DNA of 64,000 nucleotides from Crenothrix sp. D3 (GTDB lineage Bacteria > Pseudomonadota > Gammaproteobacteria > Methylococcales > Methylomonadaceae): positions 124,001 to 188,000 of the forward strand of contig MBQZ01000018.1 of assembly GCA_002134785.1 (NCBI GenBank), given 5' to 3'. Under the pieces are notes generated by a model. It was not told the DNA's origin. It worked only from the letters and a program-made list of their open reading frames with translations, and made no database searches. Every line of letters begins with the position of its first letter. Positions within the stretch are counted from its first letter, which is position 1. This document shows positions 37,226 to 46,331 of this stretch, in pieces. Position numbers and translations under genes: made by a program.

Positions 37226-37630
37226 TTATCGTTTTAACAGCAAGGCTTGCAAGTCTTTAGCGGCGGTTTCACAGTCTTTTGCTGATTGCTCAACGCGGCG
37301 TTGTAATAATAGGCTGGCACTTGAACCTTCGCTATCCAGTGCGGCGTATTCATTCAGTGCTTCACACTTTTTCTGCATGGTTTGTTCTGCCTGTGATAAA
37401 GCAGGGAGATTGTTTGGCTTTTCATCATTTTCCGTTAGTGCCATCATCTCGCTGGTCAGGTGATTTTGTAATTTGAATACGGTCTCTACATAGCGAGTGA
37501 ACTCTTCGCGTGTCTGCCCATCTGCGCCATAGCCGCTAAAAAATGGTAGTGAACACGCTGGTAATATCATCGTTATTAATAATCCTATTACGCCTTGAAA
37601 ACCTATCCGTTTTGCCATTTGAAATTTCAT
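37226..37630 (-). CDS. Small putative lipoprotein, unknown function
   Basis: 134 aa. The N-terminal basic/hydrophobic segment GVIGLLITMILPAC ends in a lipobox-like LPAC, so the mature protein would start at Cys26. The rest is helical and charged with two further cysteines (KKCEAL, AKDCET) that could form a disulphide. MAKR, four codons in, is an alternative start. No family is recognised. It is divergent from the GTPase-like gene. Confidence 0.65.
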   Translation of the reverse strand: MKFQMAKRIGFQGVIGLLITMILPACSLPFFSGYGADGQTREEFTRYVETVFKLQNHLTSEMMALTENDEKPNNLPALSQAEQTMQKKCEALNEYAALDSEGSSASLLLQRRVEQSAKDCETAAKDLQALLLKR

Positions 37631-37833
37631 GCCGCTACATTATTTTTTTGATTTAAAGTGCCAATATACTATAAATTCGGGCGAATTAATCACAAAAATA
37701 ATAGGCTCCTCCTATTTTTCCACACTAAAACTGCTTTAATAGTTGCCCTGTTTTTTTGTATTATCCAATTTCTGCTAGGTGTATACTTCGCCGCTTACAC
37801 CTATAATCAATTCGAAAGTACAGGTTCAACATC

Positions 37834-39198
37834 ATGACTGAAAAGACCGTAAGTAAATATCTACTCAACCTTGAGAAACACTTCGCTAGTGATAACCCTG
37901 TGTTATTAAAAGCCGCAAAAATATTCCATGAATTCGATCAATTGGAATACGACTTAGGGTTAATTGAAATGGATGATACCACTGCGTCAAGCAGTTCATG
38001 GTGGCCTATCGTTAGCTTGATTGGCGGTAATTCAACGGCAAAATCGAAGTTTATTAATAATTATTTAGGCACGGATCAACTCACGTCAGGTATTCAAACT
38101 GCCGCACATAAATTTACGGTGTTATTGCATAATAATCAAGCCACTTCAGTGACACTACCTGGTACGGCATTGGATGTGGATCATCGTTATCCGTTTTATC
38201 AAATCAGCGAAAAAATGGAACAGCATCAAAAAGGCGAAGGCAGTCGCATTAATGCTTATCTGGAATTAAAAACTATTCACAGTGAGCGTTTAAAAGGTAA
38301 GCTGTTTGTCGATGCACCTAATATGAATGCCTCACAAATAAATCCGATTGATTCGTTATTAACTAAACATATCATTGAAAATTCTGATTTAGTTTTAGTG
38401 TTTACCGATGTCTTTGAGAGTATCACGCCACTGGTTAATGAACTCATTCAACAGATTATTATTCATCAAGATGCCAATAAATTTATGTTTATTGTGGATC
38501 AACCAGCGGCTTTTATGAGTCCTGCTAATAGCCATGAAATTATCGCGGCGGCGCAAAGACAGTTATTCGATTTAGGGATTAACGCAGGACAATTCATTGC
38601 CTTATCGAGTCAACAAAATGATTTTACTGAAATAGAGCAGCGCATGACTAATGTCGCGCATGACCGCTCTTACCGTGTGCTTAATTGTCTGGAAAGAAGG
38701 ATTCATGACCTACAGGATGTAGTTATTAGCGAAGTGAGAAAAGATTTAGCCGTGTGGAAAGAACGTTCTAATATGTCCACACTCATTATTTTGGGTTTTG
38801 TTGCCTTCCTTGCCGTATTAATTGAAGTAGAAGTGGGGCTATTAGAGTTCCTACTCGATCCCATTATCGGGCCTATTATCATTGTCAGTTTAATAGCTAT
38901 TATGCTACCACTGCATTTAATGATTAGTCGATTGCAAGCAAAATTCATTATTAGCCGCTTAGCTAAACGCCAAAAACAATTATTAATCACCGAAAATTTA
39001 GCCAGTTTTTTTGAAAAAAATCTCACTATCGGACGGATGATATTACCCGTGAGTGAACCTGTCGGCTGGAATAAAAAAACCAAAGCCCGTTTAGCGCAGT
39101 TATTAGATAAAGCCAAGCAATTGGTGCAATCGTTAAATGACGATTTTGGTAGTTACGATGAGCAATCTTTAAAAGATTACTTAGATTCGATTAAATAG
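37834..39198 (+). CDS. Membrane-associated dynamin/EHD-like GTPase with a degenerate P-loop
   Basis: 454 aa. An N-terminal GTPase-like fold carries SLIGGNSTAKSKFINNYLG near residue 64, a P-loop in which the usual glycine before K-S is alanine. A G3-like LFVDAPN (normally DxPG) follows near residue 158. Two adjacent hydrophobic segments (STLIILGFVAFLAVLIEVEV and GPIIIVSLIAIMLPLHLM) lie near residues 310-370, followed by a helical tail. The layout is that of bacterial dynamin-like or EHD-like membrane proteins. Nucleotide binding is plausible, but hydrolysis is uncertain given the altered motifs. A membrane protein gene follows after 21 bp. Confidence 0.65.
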   Translation: MTEKTVSKYLLNLEKHFASDNPVLLKAAKIFHEFDQLEYDLGLIEMDDTTASSSSWWPIVSLIGGNSTAKSKFINNYLGTDQLTSGIQTAAHKFTVLLHNNQATSVTLPGTALDVDHRYPFYQISEKMEQHQKGEGSRINAYLELKTIHSERLKGKLFVDAPNMNASQINPIDSLLTKHIIENSDLVLVFTDVFESITPLVNELIQQIIIHQDANKFMFIVDQPAAFMSPANSHEIIAAAQRQLFDLGINAGQFIALSSQQNDFTEIEQRMTNVAHDRSYRVLNCLERRIHDLQDVVISEVRKDLAVWKERSNMSTLIILGFVAFLAVLIEVEVGLLEFLLDPIIGPIIIVSLIAIMLPLHLMISRLQAKFIISRLAKRQKQLLITENLASFFEKNLTIGRMILPVSEPVGWNKKTKARLAQLLDKAKQLVQSLNDDFGSYDEQSLKDYLDSIK

Positions 39199-39219
39199 TG
39201 TGAATGGATTCATCTTATT

Positions 39220-39717
39220 ATGATAGATGCGGCAAAAAAATACTTACCCCTGTGTTGGTTTGACGCTAACGTACTTGATTTAGTTAAATCAACCAGCTTT
39301 TTGAAGCTGAATAGTGTGATTTTTTGGGTGGCTCAGTATTTTTTGCAGACGAATATGACGGACGATCCTGTTGAATCATTTTTTGAGGTCTCTTTCGAGC
39401 TGTTATTAACGTTTGGATTTATAGGCGTAATGTTATTTTTTGATAAAATGCTTTACGCCTACGTTCAGCTAACAACAGCTATTTTATTCTGCACCAACAT
39501 CCTATCTGTTTTTATCGTCCCCGTCATGGTTTGGCTAACAGTGACGGATGACCCATTAAGTTATTATGTCATGGGTATTTTATTATTATGGTTTTACAGC
39601 TTAATCACTACTATTTTCAAAATAACGTTAGCGATTAACTCAATAGCTAGTTTCGCCTTATCGCTACTGTATTTTATCGTGGTGTATCTAGGTGCGGTTG
39701 GTTTGGGGCAAATATGA
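39220..39717 (+). CDS. Small polytopic membrane protein, unknown function
   Basis: 165 aa with four to five hydrophobic helices, including LLLTFGFIGVMLFFDKML, ILFCTNILSVFIVPVMVWLTV, MGILLLWFYSLITTIF and FALSLLYFIVVYLGAVGLG. It resembles the Yip1/YIF1 type of small integral membrane protein in hydropathy only. It lies 21 bp after the GTPase-like gene and is probably in one operon with it, so the two may act together at the membrane. Confidence 0.65.
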   Translation: MIDAAKKYLPLCWFDANVLDLVKSTSFLKLNSVIFWVAQYFLQTNMTDDPVESFFEVSFELLLTFGFIGVMLFFDKMLYAYVQLTTAILFCTNILSVFIVPVMVWLTVTDDPLSYYVMGILLLWFYSLITTIFKITLAINSIASFALSLLYFIVVYLGAVGLGQI

Positions 39718-39746
39718 GGGAGATGGAAGGGGGTAAAACAAGATTG

Positions 39747-39823
39747 TGGTGCGCCCGAGCGGATTCGAACCTCTGACCTCAGCCTCCGGAGGGCTGCGCT
39801 CTATCCAGCTGAGCTACGGGCGC
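39747..39823 (-). tRNA. tRNA-Arg (anticodon CCG)
   Basis: 77 nt with encoded CCA on the minus strand. Acceptor GCGCCCG pairs with CGGGCGC; D-arm GCTCAGCTGGATAGAGC; anticodon stem CAGCC/GGCTG with loop CTCCGGA; T-arm AGAGGTTCGAATCCGCT. It marks the right boundary of the restriction-modification/GTPase segment. Confidence 0.96.
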
Positions 39824-39857
39824 GTAAGCGGCGTATTCTAACCGATAGCTGTTCTAA

Positions 39858-41849
39858 TTACGACAACATTGTTTTTAAATTAGCAAGATTTGCCTTGCCA
39901 CGTTCTTTAATCACCTCAGGACTGAGTTGTTTTTTATTCACCCATTCCAAATCATCCTCAGGTAATTCGTTTAAAAAACGACTAGGCTCACATTCGCTGA
40001 TTTCGCCGTAGCGTTTACGGTGCGTGCAGTAACTAAAGGTACAACTACGCTGAGCGCGAGTAATCCCCACATACGCTAAACGGCGTTCTTCTTCGATATT
40101 ATCGGTTTCAATGCTGTTTTGATGCGGCAAAATGTTTTCTTCCACACCAATTAAAAACACATGAGGAAACTCCAAGCCTTTCGCCGCGTGTAGCGTCATT
40201 AAGCTCACTTGGTCGTGGGCTTCTTCTTCCTCATTACGTTCTAAAATATCCATTAACATAATTTTTGCTACTACTTCGGATAACGATTTTTTACTGCTGT
40301 CTTTTTCAGCAATCCGTTTTAACCACGCCACTAAATCATTGACATTACGCAGCCTGCGGTCAGCCGTTTCTTTGCTTTTGCTGTCTTCTTTGAGATGCTG
40401 TTCATAACCGATTTCTTGTATGACTTGCTCAACGACGGCAAAGGTATCGCCGATTTCCACCCGTTGAGCGGTATTTACTAACCAGTTTTGGAATTTTTCT
40501 AAGCGATGACGAGCTTTATCGGGTAAATGTTGTGACAATCCCAGTTCACTACTGGCAGCAAATAAACTAATGTGGCGTTCGTTGGCATACGCGCCTAATT
40601 TTTCCAACGTGGTATGCCCTATTTCACGGCGTGGCGTATTGATAACGCGCAAATAAGCGGCATCATCTTGTGGATTGACCAATAAACGCAAATAACTCAA
40701 CACATCTTTCACTTCTGAGTAAGCAAAAAACGAGGTGCTACCGCTGATAAAATACGGCACATTGTTTTCGCGTAAACAGGTTTCAAACAAGCGTGATTGA
40801 TGATTACCGCGATATAAAATCGCATAGTCGCTGTATTTGCCGCCGTGTTTAAATTTGTGGTGAATAATCTCTGATACCACTTGTTGAGCTTCCACGACAT
40901 CATTTTTATGACTTAATACTCTGAGTGGTTCACCATAACCCAGTTCACTCCACAGCCGTTTTTCAAACGCATGGGGATTATTCGCAATTAACTGATTAGC
41001 GACTTTTAAAATCCGCCCCGCAGAACGATAATTTTGCTCCAGCTTAATGACTTGCAAACGCGGATAATCTTTTTGTAATTGGCTGAGGTTTTCAGGATGT
41101 GCGCCGCGCCACGCATAAATGGATTGGTCATCATCACCAACAACGGTAAAACGCCCCAAATTACCTGCCAATAATTTAATTAATTGATATTGGCTGATAT
41201 TGGTATCTTGATATTCATCGACTAATAAATAACGTATTTTATTTTGCCATTTAGTTAATACTTCCGAATGCTGTTGAAATAATAAGACGGGCAACAAAAT
41301 TAAATCATCAAAATCCACTGCATTATAGGATTTTAAACAGCGATTATAATCAGCATACAAAACGGCAATATTCGCTGATGCAGTCTGTGCGGCTTGCTCA
41401 GGCGTGACAAACGCATTTTTCCATTGCCCGATTTGCCACGCATACTGGTCGATTAAATCTGTGTCATAAGTATTCAATGAATGGCTAATAATATTCTTTA
41501 ATAACGCGTGTTTGTCCTGCTCATCAAATAAAGTAATCCCTGATTTATAACCCAAACTTTTATGCTCTAGCTTTAAAATATCCAGCCCTAAAGAATGAAA
41601 CGTAGATACTCGTAAACCACGACTTTGTTCAGGACGTAATAATTTAAACACCCGACTTTGCATTTCCCGCGCCGCTTTATTAGTAAACGTCACCGCCGCG
41701 ATATGGCGAGCAGGCAAACCTTGTTTAACCAGATAGGCAATTTTTTCGGTAATTACGCGTGTTTTGCCACTGCCAGCCCCTGCTAATACTAACAAGGGAT
41801 GGTCTATGGCTTTAACAGCGGTTTGTTGCTGGGGATTGAGTTGGGTCAT
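39858..41849 (-). CDS. rep: ATP-dependent DNA helicase Rep (UvrD/Rep superfamily 1)
   Basis: 663 aa, close to E. coli Rep. It begins MTQLNPQQQTAVKAIDHPLLVLAGAGSGKTRVITEKIAYL, with Walker A at residues about 21-28, then AVTFTNKAAREMQ (motif Ia), LLVDEYQDTN (motif II), VGDDDQSIYAWRGA (motif III), EQNYRSAGRIL (motif IV), VSLMTLHAAKGLEFPHVFL (motif V) and RRLAYVGITRAQ (motif VI). The complete SF1A set supports a functional 3'-5' helicase that helps restart or clear replication forks. Confidence 0.96.
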   Translation of the reverse strand: MTQLNPQQQTAVKAIDHPLLVLAGAGSGKTRVITEKIAYLVKQGLPARHIAAVTFTNKAAREMQSRVFKLLRPEQSRGLRVSTFHSLGLDILKLEHKSLGYKSGITLFDEQDKHALLKNIISHSLNTYDTDLIDQYAWQIGQWKNAFVTPEQAAQTASANIAVLYADYNRCLKSYNAVDFDDLILLPVLLFQQHSEVLTKWQNKIRYLLVDEYQDTNISQYQLIKLLAGNLGRFTVVGDDDQSIYAWRGAHPENLSQLQKDYPRLQVIKLEQNYRSAGRILKVANQLIANNPHAFEKRLWSELGYGEPLRVLSHKNDVVEAQQVVSEIIHHKFKHGGKYSDYAILYRGNHQSRLFETCLRENNVPYFISGSTSFFAYSEVKDVLSYLRLLVNPQDDAAYLRVINTPRREIGHTTLEKLGAYANERHISLFAASSELGLSQHLPDKARHRLEKFQNWLVNTAQRVEIGDTFAVVEQVIQEIGYEQHLKEDSKSKETADRRLRNVNDLVAWLKRIAEKDSSKKSLSEVVAKIMLMDILERNEEEEAHDQVSLMTLHAAKGLEFPHVFLIGVEENILPHQNSIETDNIEEERRLAYVGITRAQRSCTFSYCTHRKRYGEISECEPSRFLNELPEDDLEWVNKKQLSPEVIKERGKANLANLKTMLS

Positions 41850-41905
41850 TTAAAGTGCTTGGGACTTTTTTGTGTTGGCGGGATTGGACTGGGAACGTCG
41901 CAGAA

Positions 41906-41940
41906 TAAACCTCCGAGGTTTTAAAAACCTCGGAGGTTTG
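41906..41940. terminator. Bidirectional hairpin terminator between gatC and rep
   Basis: AAACCTCCGAGGTTTT and AAAACCTCGGAGGTTT form a long perfect stem with A/T-rich ends, lying just downstream of the gatC stop on the minus strand and upstream of rep. Confidence 0.8.
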
Positions 41941-41944
41941 CGTA

Positions 41945-42277
41945 TTATTCGATGACTTTAGGTACTAAATACAAACCCTCTTCCACACGCGGCGCGACGC
42001 TTTGATACAGTTCGCGCTGATTGGTTTCTGTCACTTCATCGGCGCGTAATAATTGCGTGGCATCTAATGGATTCAATAATGGCTCTATACCATCCGTATT
42101 AACGGCATTCATTTGTGCAACTAAATTTAAAATGTCACCTATGATGAGGGTATAGCTGTACACGCGGTTTTCAGGTATCGCTAAACGAGCTAAATGGGCG
42201 ACTTTAACAATTGTATCTGGAGTAATTTGAACAGAACAAGAAACCTTTTCAAATTCTTCTAACGAATTTTCTGACAT
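41945..42277 (-). CDS. gatC: Asp-tRNA(Asn)/Glu-tRNA(Gln) amidotransferase subunit C
   Basis: 110 aa from ATG at 42277, which follows the gatA stop by 2 nt and uses the GGAG inside the gatA end; the ORF-track start lies within gatA. It contains the GatC helix TIVKVAHLARLAIPENRV, DILNLVAQMNAVNTDGIEPLLNP and LRADEVTETNQREL, and ends LYLVPKVIE. The first 15 residues form a short acidic extension. GatC stabilises GatA and GatB in the complex that converts mischarged Glu-tRNA(Gln) to Gln-tRNA. Here gatC is last after gatA and no gatB follows. Confidence 0.94.
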   Translation of the reverse strand: MSENSLEEFEKVSCSVQITPDTIVKVAHLARLAIPENRVYSYTLIIGDILNLVAQMNAVNTDGIEPLLNPLDATQLLRADEVTETNQRELYQSVAPRVEEGLYLVPKVIE

Positions 42278-42279
42278 AA

Positions 42280-43767
42280 TTAAACTCCGCTGAAAGCGAT
42301 GGGTGATTGACGATGCCAATCGGTCACTTGTTGATATTGATGCGCCACGTTTAGCAGTTTGGCTTCATTAAAATAATCACCAATAATCTGCAAGCCGACG
42401 GGTAAGTTATCACTGAAACCGACAGGAATCGACAACGCTGGAACACCTGCCAAACTGATGGGTAGCGTGTAAATATCACCTAAATACATGGCAATCGGAT
42501 CATCGGATTTTTCGCCAATTTTAAACGCGGTGGTCGGTGTCACAGGCCCCATTAATACATCAACGTCATTAAACGCTGCAACAAAATCATTTTTGATTAA
42601 GCGGCGGATTTTTTGCGCTTTCAGATAATAAGCATCGTAATAACCTGACGATAAAGCGTAAGTACCGATGACAATACGGCGTTTTACTTCATCACCAAAA
42701 CCTTCCCAACGACTGCGTTCATACAAGTCTTGTAAGTTGGTCGGGGCATCACAAGAATGCCCAAAACGCACGCCATCAAAACGCGATAAATTCGCTGAGG
42801 CTTCGGCGGGGGCGATAACATAATATGCCGCGACCGATAAATGACTGTTCGGCAGGCTGACTTCTTTCACGGTCGCGCCTAAGCGTTTAAATTGTTCAAC
42901 GGCTTCGTTAATGACTTTCGCCACACCTGCATCCAAACCGTCAGCAAAAAATTCTTTTGGAATACCAATGCGTAAACCTGTCAGCGGTTCATTGAGAGTC
43001 GCGCTGTAATCAGGTACAGGCATATTGGCACTGGTGGAATCACGCACATCAAAGCCGCTGATGGTTTGTAAAATCAACGCCATGTCTTCCGCTGAACGTG
43101 CCATTGGGCCACATTGATCCAAACTAGACGCATACGCCGTCATGCCATAACGGGAAATCCGTCCATAAGTAGGCTTGATACTGCTTATGCCACAATAAGA
43201 CGCAGGTTGACGTACTGAACCGCCTGTATCACTGCCCAAGGAATAGGGCGCAAGTCCTGCGGCAATCGCCGCCGCTGAGCCACCTGAACTGCCGCCTGGA
43301 ACACGGCTGGTGTCCCAAGGATTGCGTACTACACCAAAAGCACTGTTTTCATTCGATGAACCCATCGCAAATTCATCCATATTCACCTTGCCCAATAACA
43401 CTGCACCCGCGTGGTTTAATTTATCGTAAACCGTCGCATCATAAGGTGATTTAAAATTGCGGAGCATATTTGACCCACAGGTAGTCAATATGCCTTTAGT
43501 ACAGAATAAATCTTTCAGCGCGTAAGGCACACCTGCCAGCGGGTGATTTAATTCTCCGCTTCTGATTTTATTATCCACTTCAATGGCTTGGGCGCGAGCT
43601 TTATCTTGCACCACAGTGATATAGGCATTGAGCTGGGGGTCGTATTGCTCGATACGGTTTAAAAAAAGCTCAACCAGCTCCATGACTGAAATGTCTTTAT
43701 TGACAATTTTATGATGAAGTTCTTTGCTGGTGAGTGTACTCAAATCGCCTTGAGTCGCTGCGGTCAT
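42280..43767 (-). CDS. gatA: Asp-tRNA(Asn)/Glu-tRNA(Gln) amidotransferase subunit A
   Basis: 495 aa amidase-signature protein. The catalytic Lys lies in [14 protein letters not shown], and the cis-Ser and nucleophile Ser lie in [34 protein letters not shown]. It releases ammonia from glutamine for transamidation by GatB. Length and motifs are normal. Gene order gatA-gatC is the reverse of the common gatC-gatA-gatB. Confidence 0.97.
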   Translation of the reverse strand: MTAATQGDLSTLTSKELHHKIVNKDISVMELVELFLNRIEQYDPQLNAYITVVQDKARAQAIEVDNKIRSGELNHPLAGVPYALKDLFCTKGILTTCGSNMLRNFKSPYDATVYDKLNHAGAVLLGKVNMDEFAMGSSNENSAFGVVRNPWDTSRVPGGSSGGSAAAIAAGLAPYSLGSDTGGSVRQPASYCGISSIKPTYGRISRYGMTAYASSLDQCGPMARSAEDMALILQTISGFDVRDSTSANMPVPDYSATLNEPLTGLRIGIPKEFFADGLDAGVAKVINEAVEQFKRLGATVKEVSLPNSHLSVAAYYVIAPAEASANLSRFDGVRFGHSCDAPTNLQDLYERSRWEGFGDEVKRRIVIGTYALSSGYYDAYYLKAQKIRRLIKNDFVAAFNDVDVLMGPVTPTTAFKIGEKSDDPIAMYLGDIYTLPISLAGVPALSIPVGFSDNLPVGLQIIGDYFNEAKLLNVAHQYQQVTDWHRQSPIAFSGV

Positions 43768-44047
43768 AATGATTGTTCTCCTGTAGTGATAATCGATAGA
43801 ACGAGGGTTAAATAAAGACTATTGTATTAGTAACCCAACATAAATCGAACAGATAGATGATGAATAGGATTTTTTTTGACATTTCACCACTTATCGTGGA
43901 CTTATTGGGCGTGTTGAGTTATTGTTAAAATCGTGTAAGTTGAACGTATTACAGCTTGCTCAGATTGATTTTTTGGTCAGTGTTATAACCAAATTAGTAA
44001 GCGTTATAAATGACCTAATGACTTATATATTTTAGGAGGAATTAACC
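43768..44047. other. Divergent intergenic region gatA / TIGR04073-like gene
   Basis: 280 bp, AT-rich, with no coding signal on either strand. It should contain promoters for both flanking genes. A strong Shine-Dalgarno (AGGAGG) at 44034 precedes the plus-strand gene. Confidence 0.5.
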
Positions 44048-44455
44048 ATGAATAAAAAGTTATTTACTGCCTGTGTGCTTAGCACCGCCTTATTATTTGT
44101 AGGGACGGCTAACGCCGAAGAAGAACAAAGTTATTTATCTGGTTTTAGTTCGAGGGTCAGTCAAGGATTTGCTAATACCACCACTGGCTTCGTTGAATTA
44201 CCCAAAAACGTTATTAACATCAGCAATGAGAGCAACATTTTTGTAGGCTTTACATGGGGCGTGTTGCGCGGAACATTTGAAACCGTAGGTCGAACAGTCA
44301 TAGGCGTTGCACAATTAATTACGGCACCTATCCCCACTGACCCTTATATGTCACCGCCTTATGTATGGAATCGTTTTAGCGAAGATACCCGTTATTTTGG
44401 TGAGCATTTACCCGGCTACTGGACTACTTATGGTCCTGCTGATGACGGCGAATAA
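44048..44455 (+). CDS. Exosortase-system-associated protein, TIGR04073-like
   Basis: 135 aa. The signal peptide MNKKLFTACVLSTALLFVGTANA is followed by a small domain with GFANTTTGFVELPKNVINIS, GVLRGTFETVGRTVIGVAQLITAPIP and PPYVWNRFSEDT. The pattern matches, as I recall it, the TIGR04073 family found in genomes with exosortase/EPS systems. No exosortase or PEP-CTERM motif is visible in the window. The optimal AGGAGG ribosome-binding site suggests strong expression. It is likely periplasmic; the molecular role is unknown. Confidence 0.75.
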   Translation: MNKKLFTACVLSTALLFVGTANAEEEQSYLSGFSSRVSQGFANTTTGFVELPKNVINISNESNIFVGFTWGVLRGTFETVGRTVIGVAQLITAPIPTDPYMSPPYVWNRFSEDTRYFGEHLPGYWTTYGPADDGE

Positions 44456-44591
44456 CCATTCCTGTTTAAGTGCTTAACAATCGGTTGATAGAGTTCATTG
44501 GGTTTTACGCCAACTTTTTTGCTAAGCACTTCTAGTTCTTATATTCATCTACCACTAATCAAAGTGGGGATTTGACTGAGAGGATAAAATC

Positions 44592-45287
44592 ATGAAAAAA
44601 CACACTATATACCTACCATTTGCTGTGTTAGTTACTGCGCTTAGTGCGTGCAGTACCCCACCGCAACAAGACATTCCCGCGCTGACTGCTGGAATTGATG
44701 CTTCAGTTGCTGGTCATTACGGACAGGCAATTCTGCATGAAGATCAAGCCAATAAAACCCGCGCAGTCGCTAATAAAGTATTAGAACATTGGACGAATGA
44801 TCATTATTGGAATATTGACGAATATCAAAAAGGCATGACTGCTGCCACTGATTCTGCTGCGCATCGTCTTGAATCTGAAAAACACCTGTGCCAATGGCTA
44901 ACAGAGGTTCATGGTCAAAATCACCCGCAAGACACCGCGTTTTATCAAGCGGTTGCTTATTTTCACACAGGTGTAGACACACCGTTTAAAGTCAATAATG
45001 AAGACATTGCCGTTGCAGGTCATTGGCTACAACTCTATCCAAACGCAACCGCTGATGTCACTGCTTCTGCCGATACCATTGGCAGTGCAAGTAGCAATCA
45101 GAGCTTATCCGATAGAAGATCTGACTCAATTAGCAAGTTGCTGATGGCTCATGGTGCTAGAGCAGAACAACTTCATGTGACTGCACTTGGTGAACAAGGC
45201 CCTCCCCACACTGCTAGCCAAGCAAATCGCTCTGGTGCAGTAGGTGCTATTCATTTCAACTATGCAGATTGCCCTAATGTAAAATAA
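44592..45287 (+). CDS. OmpA-like lipoprotein
   Basis: 231 aa. The lipoprotein signal peptide ends in LSAC with Cys20 as the lipidation site. A helical N-terminal region (about 25-130) precedes a C-terminal OmpA/MotB-like peptidoglycan-binding region: ATADVTASADTIG, SLSDRRSDSISKLLMAHGARAEQLHVTALGEQ, which mirrors the NxxLSxxRA..V...L...G pattern. The arginine of the motif is present. It is probably anchored in the outer membrane and contacts peptidoglycan. It is separated from the previous gene by 136 bp with its own promoter space. Confidence 0.72.
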   Translation: MKKHTIYLPFAVLVTALSACSTPPQQDIPALTAGIDASVAGHYGQAILHEDQANKTRAVANKVLEHWTNDHYWNIDEYQKGMTAATDSAAHRLESEKHLCQWLTEVHGQNHPQDTAFYQAVAYFHTGVDTPFKVNNEDIAVAGHWLQLYPNATADVTASADTIGSASSNQSLSDRRSDSISKLLMAHGARAEQLHVTALGEQGPPHTASQANRSGAVGAIHFNYADCPNVK

Positions 45288-45293
45288 GCCGAG

Positions 45294-45365
45294 TAGGGTG
45301 CGTAATGCGCACCCTATAGGCATTTTGACAATCAAACGTTACGCCGTTTAACTGTTTGATTGTCA
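45294..45365. terminator. Two hairpins between convergent genes
   Basis: TAGGGTGCG...CGCACCCTA (45294-45316) and TGACAATCAAAC...GTTTGATTGTCA (45326-45365). The second has a perfect 12-bp stem and lies against the stop of the minus-strand phosphoesterase. They are suitable as bidirectional terminators, although the first also resembles a dispersed repeat. Confidence 0.65.
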
Positions 45366-45366
45366 G

Positions 45367-46203
45367 CTACCTTAGCGTATTCAGTAAAACAACCGTTATT
45401 TCTGGCGGCACTCTAAATCTCACAGGCAAAATACTCGTACCAATACCATTGGTGACGAATATATTACCGCCACCTTCTGAAATATAGCCTGTGGCGAATT
45501 TTTCGCCATATTGGGACGGCACAATTAAGCGACCTAATAACGGTAAATTCACTTGCCCGCCGTGCGTATGCCCTGCGAAGGTCATGACAATTCGCTTAGG
45601 CAATTCATAAAAAATATCGGGATTATGCGTGAATGCGATAACCGTGGCGTTGTCGGGAATAGCGCGTAAGGCTTGGGCAGTATCGTGTTGCCCCATCCAA
45701 TAATCACCAATGCCAGCTAGCCAAAAATTACAACTGCCATTTTTAATGGGTAACGCTGCGTTATCTAATAGTCGAATACCCTCATGTTGAAACGCTGCTT
45801 GTACTCGTGTCGCGCTATACCACCAATCATGATTGCCTAATACCGCATACACACCCAGTTTTGCGGTTAATTTTTTCAGTTCTTGAGCAATAGGTTCAGG
45901 TTTTACGAATGTGCCACCCATTACTTCATGAATCACATAATCACCCGCCAATAAAATTAAATCGGGGTGAATAGCGTTTGTTGCTTCGACAACTTTAGCC
46001 AAATTAGCTATGCCATTATGCGGTGAGCCAACGTGTAAATCAGACAATACGACGATTTTTAAGCTGTTACAACTTGCGGGCCATCGCCGCAGTTTAATGT
46101 TGGTGGTTGTGGTGATAAAACTGGATGGCTCAAGCCAAAAAGCCCATAAACCCAGCACTAGCAATAGAATAAATAGTGGCGATAGTACGAGAACGCGTTT
46201 CAT
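45367..46203 (-). CDS. Membrane-anchored metallophosphoesterase (YkuE/YaeI-like)
   Basis: 278 aa. An N-terminal membrane helix (VLSPLFILLLVLGLWAFWL) anchors a calcineurin-like domain. The metal-binding motifs are all present: VVLSDLHVGSPH, LILLAGDYV, AVLGNHDWWY, FTHNPD and FAGHTHGGQ. It hydrolyses phosphoester or pyrophosphate bonds using two metal ions. YkuE-type relatives act on lipid or nucleotide phosphates at the membrane, but the substrate here is unknown. Confidence 0.92.
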   Translation of the reverse strand: MKRVLVLSPLFILLLVLGLWAFWLEPSSFITTTTNIKLRRWPASCNSLKIVVLSDLHVGSPHNGIANLAKVVEATNAIHPDLILLAGDYVIHEVMGGTFVKPEPIAQELKKLTAKLGVYAVLGNHDWWYSATRVQAAFQHEGIRLLDNAALPIKNGSCNFWLAGIGDYWMGQHDTAQALRAIPDNATVIAFTHNPDIFYELPKRIVMTFAGHTHGGQVNLPLLGRLIVPSQYGEKFATGYISEGGGNIFVTNGIGTSILPVRFRVPPEITVVLLNTLR

Positions 46204-46225
46204 TTTGCCTTTTTGTGCAGCATTC

Positions 46226-46285
46226 GTAGGTTGGGTTAGATTTATTTCTGCGATAGCGGAAATAAATCGTAACCCAACAAAGTAC
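46226..46285. repeat. Palindromic intergenic repeat GTAGGTTGGGTTA...TAACCCAAC
   Basis: GGTTGGGTTAGATTTATTTC pairs with GAAATAAATCGTAACCCAAC around GCGATAGC. It is a long near-perfect palindrome of a dispersed type; a related fragment (GTTGGGTTGCG...CGCAACCTAAC) occurs near 32255-32280. Confidence 0.7.
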
Positions 46286-46331
46286 GGATGATTGTGATGC
46301 TGCTGTGATGTTAATTGAGGGAATATTCAAT

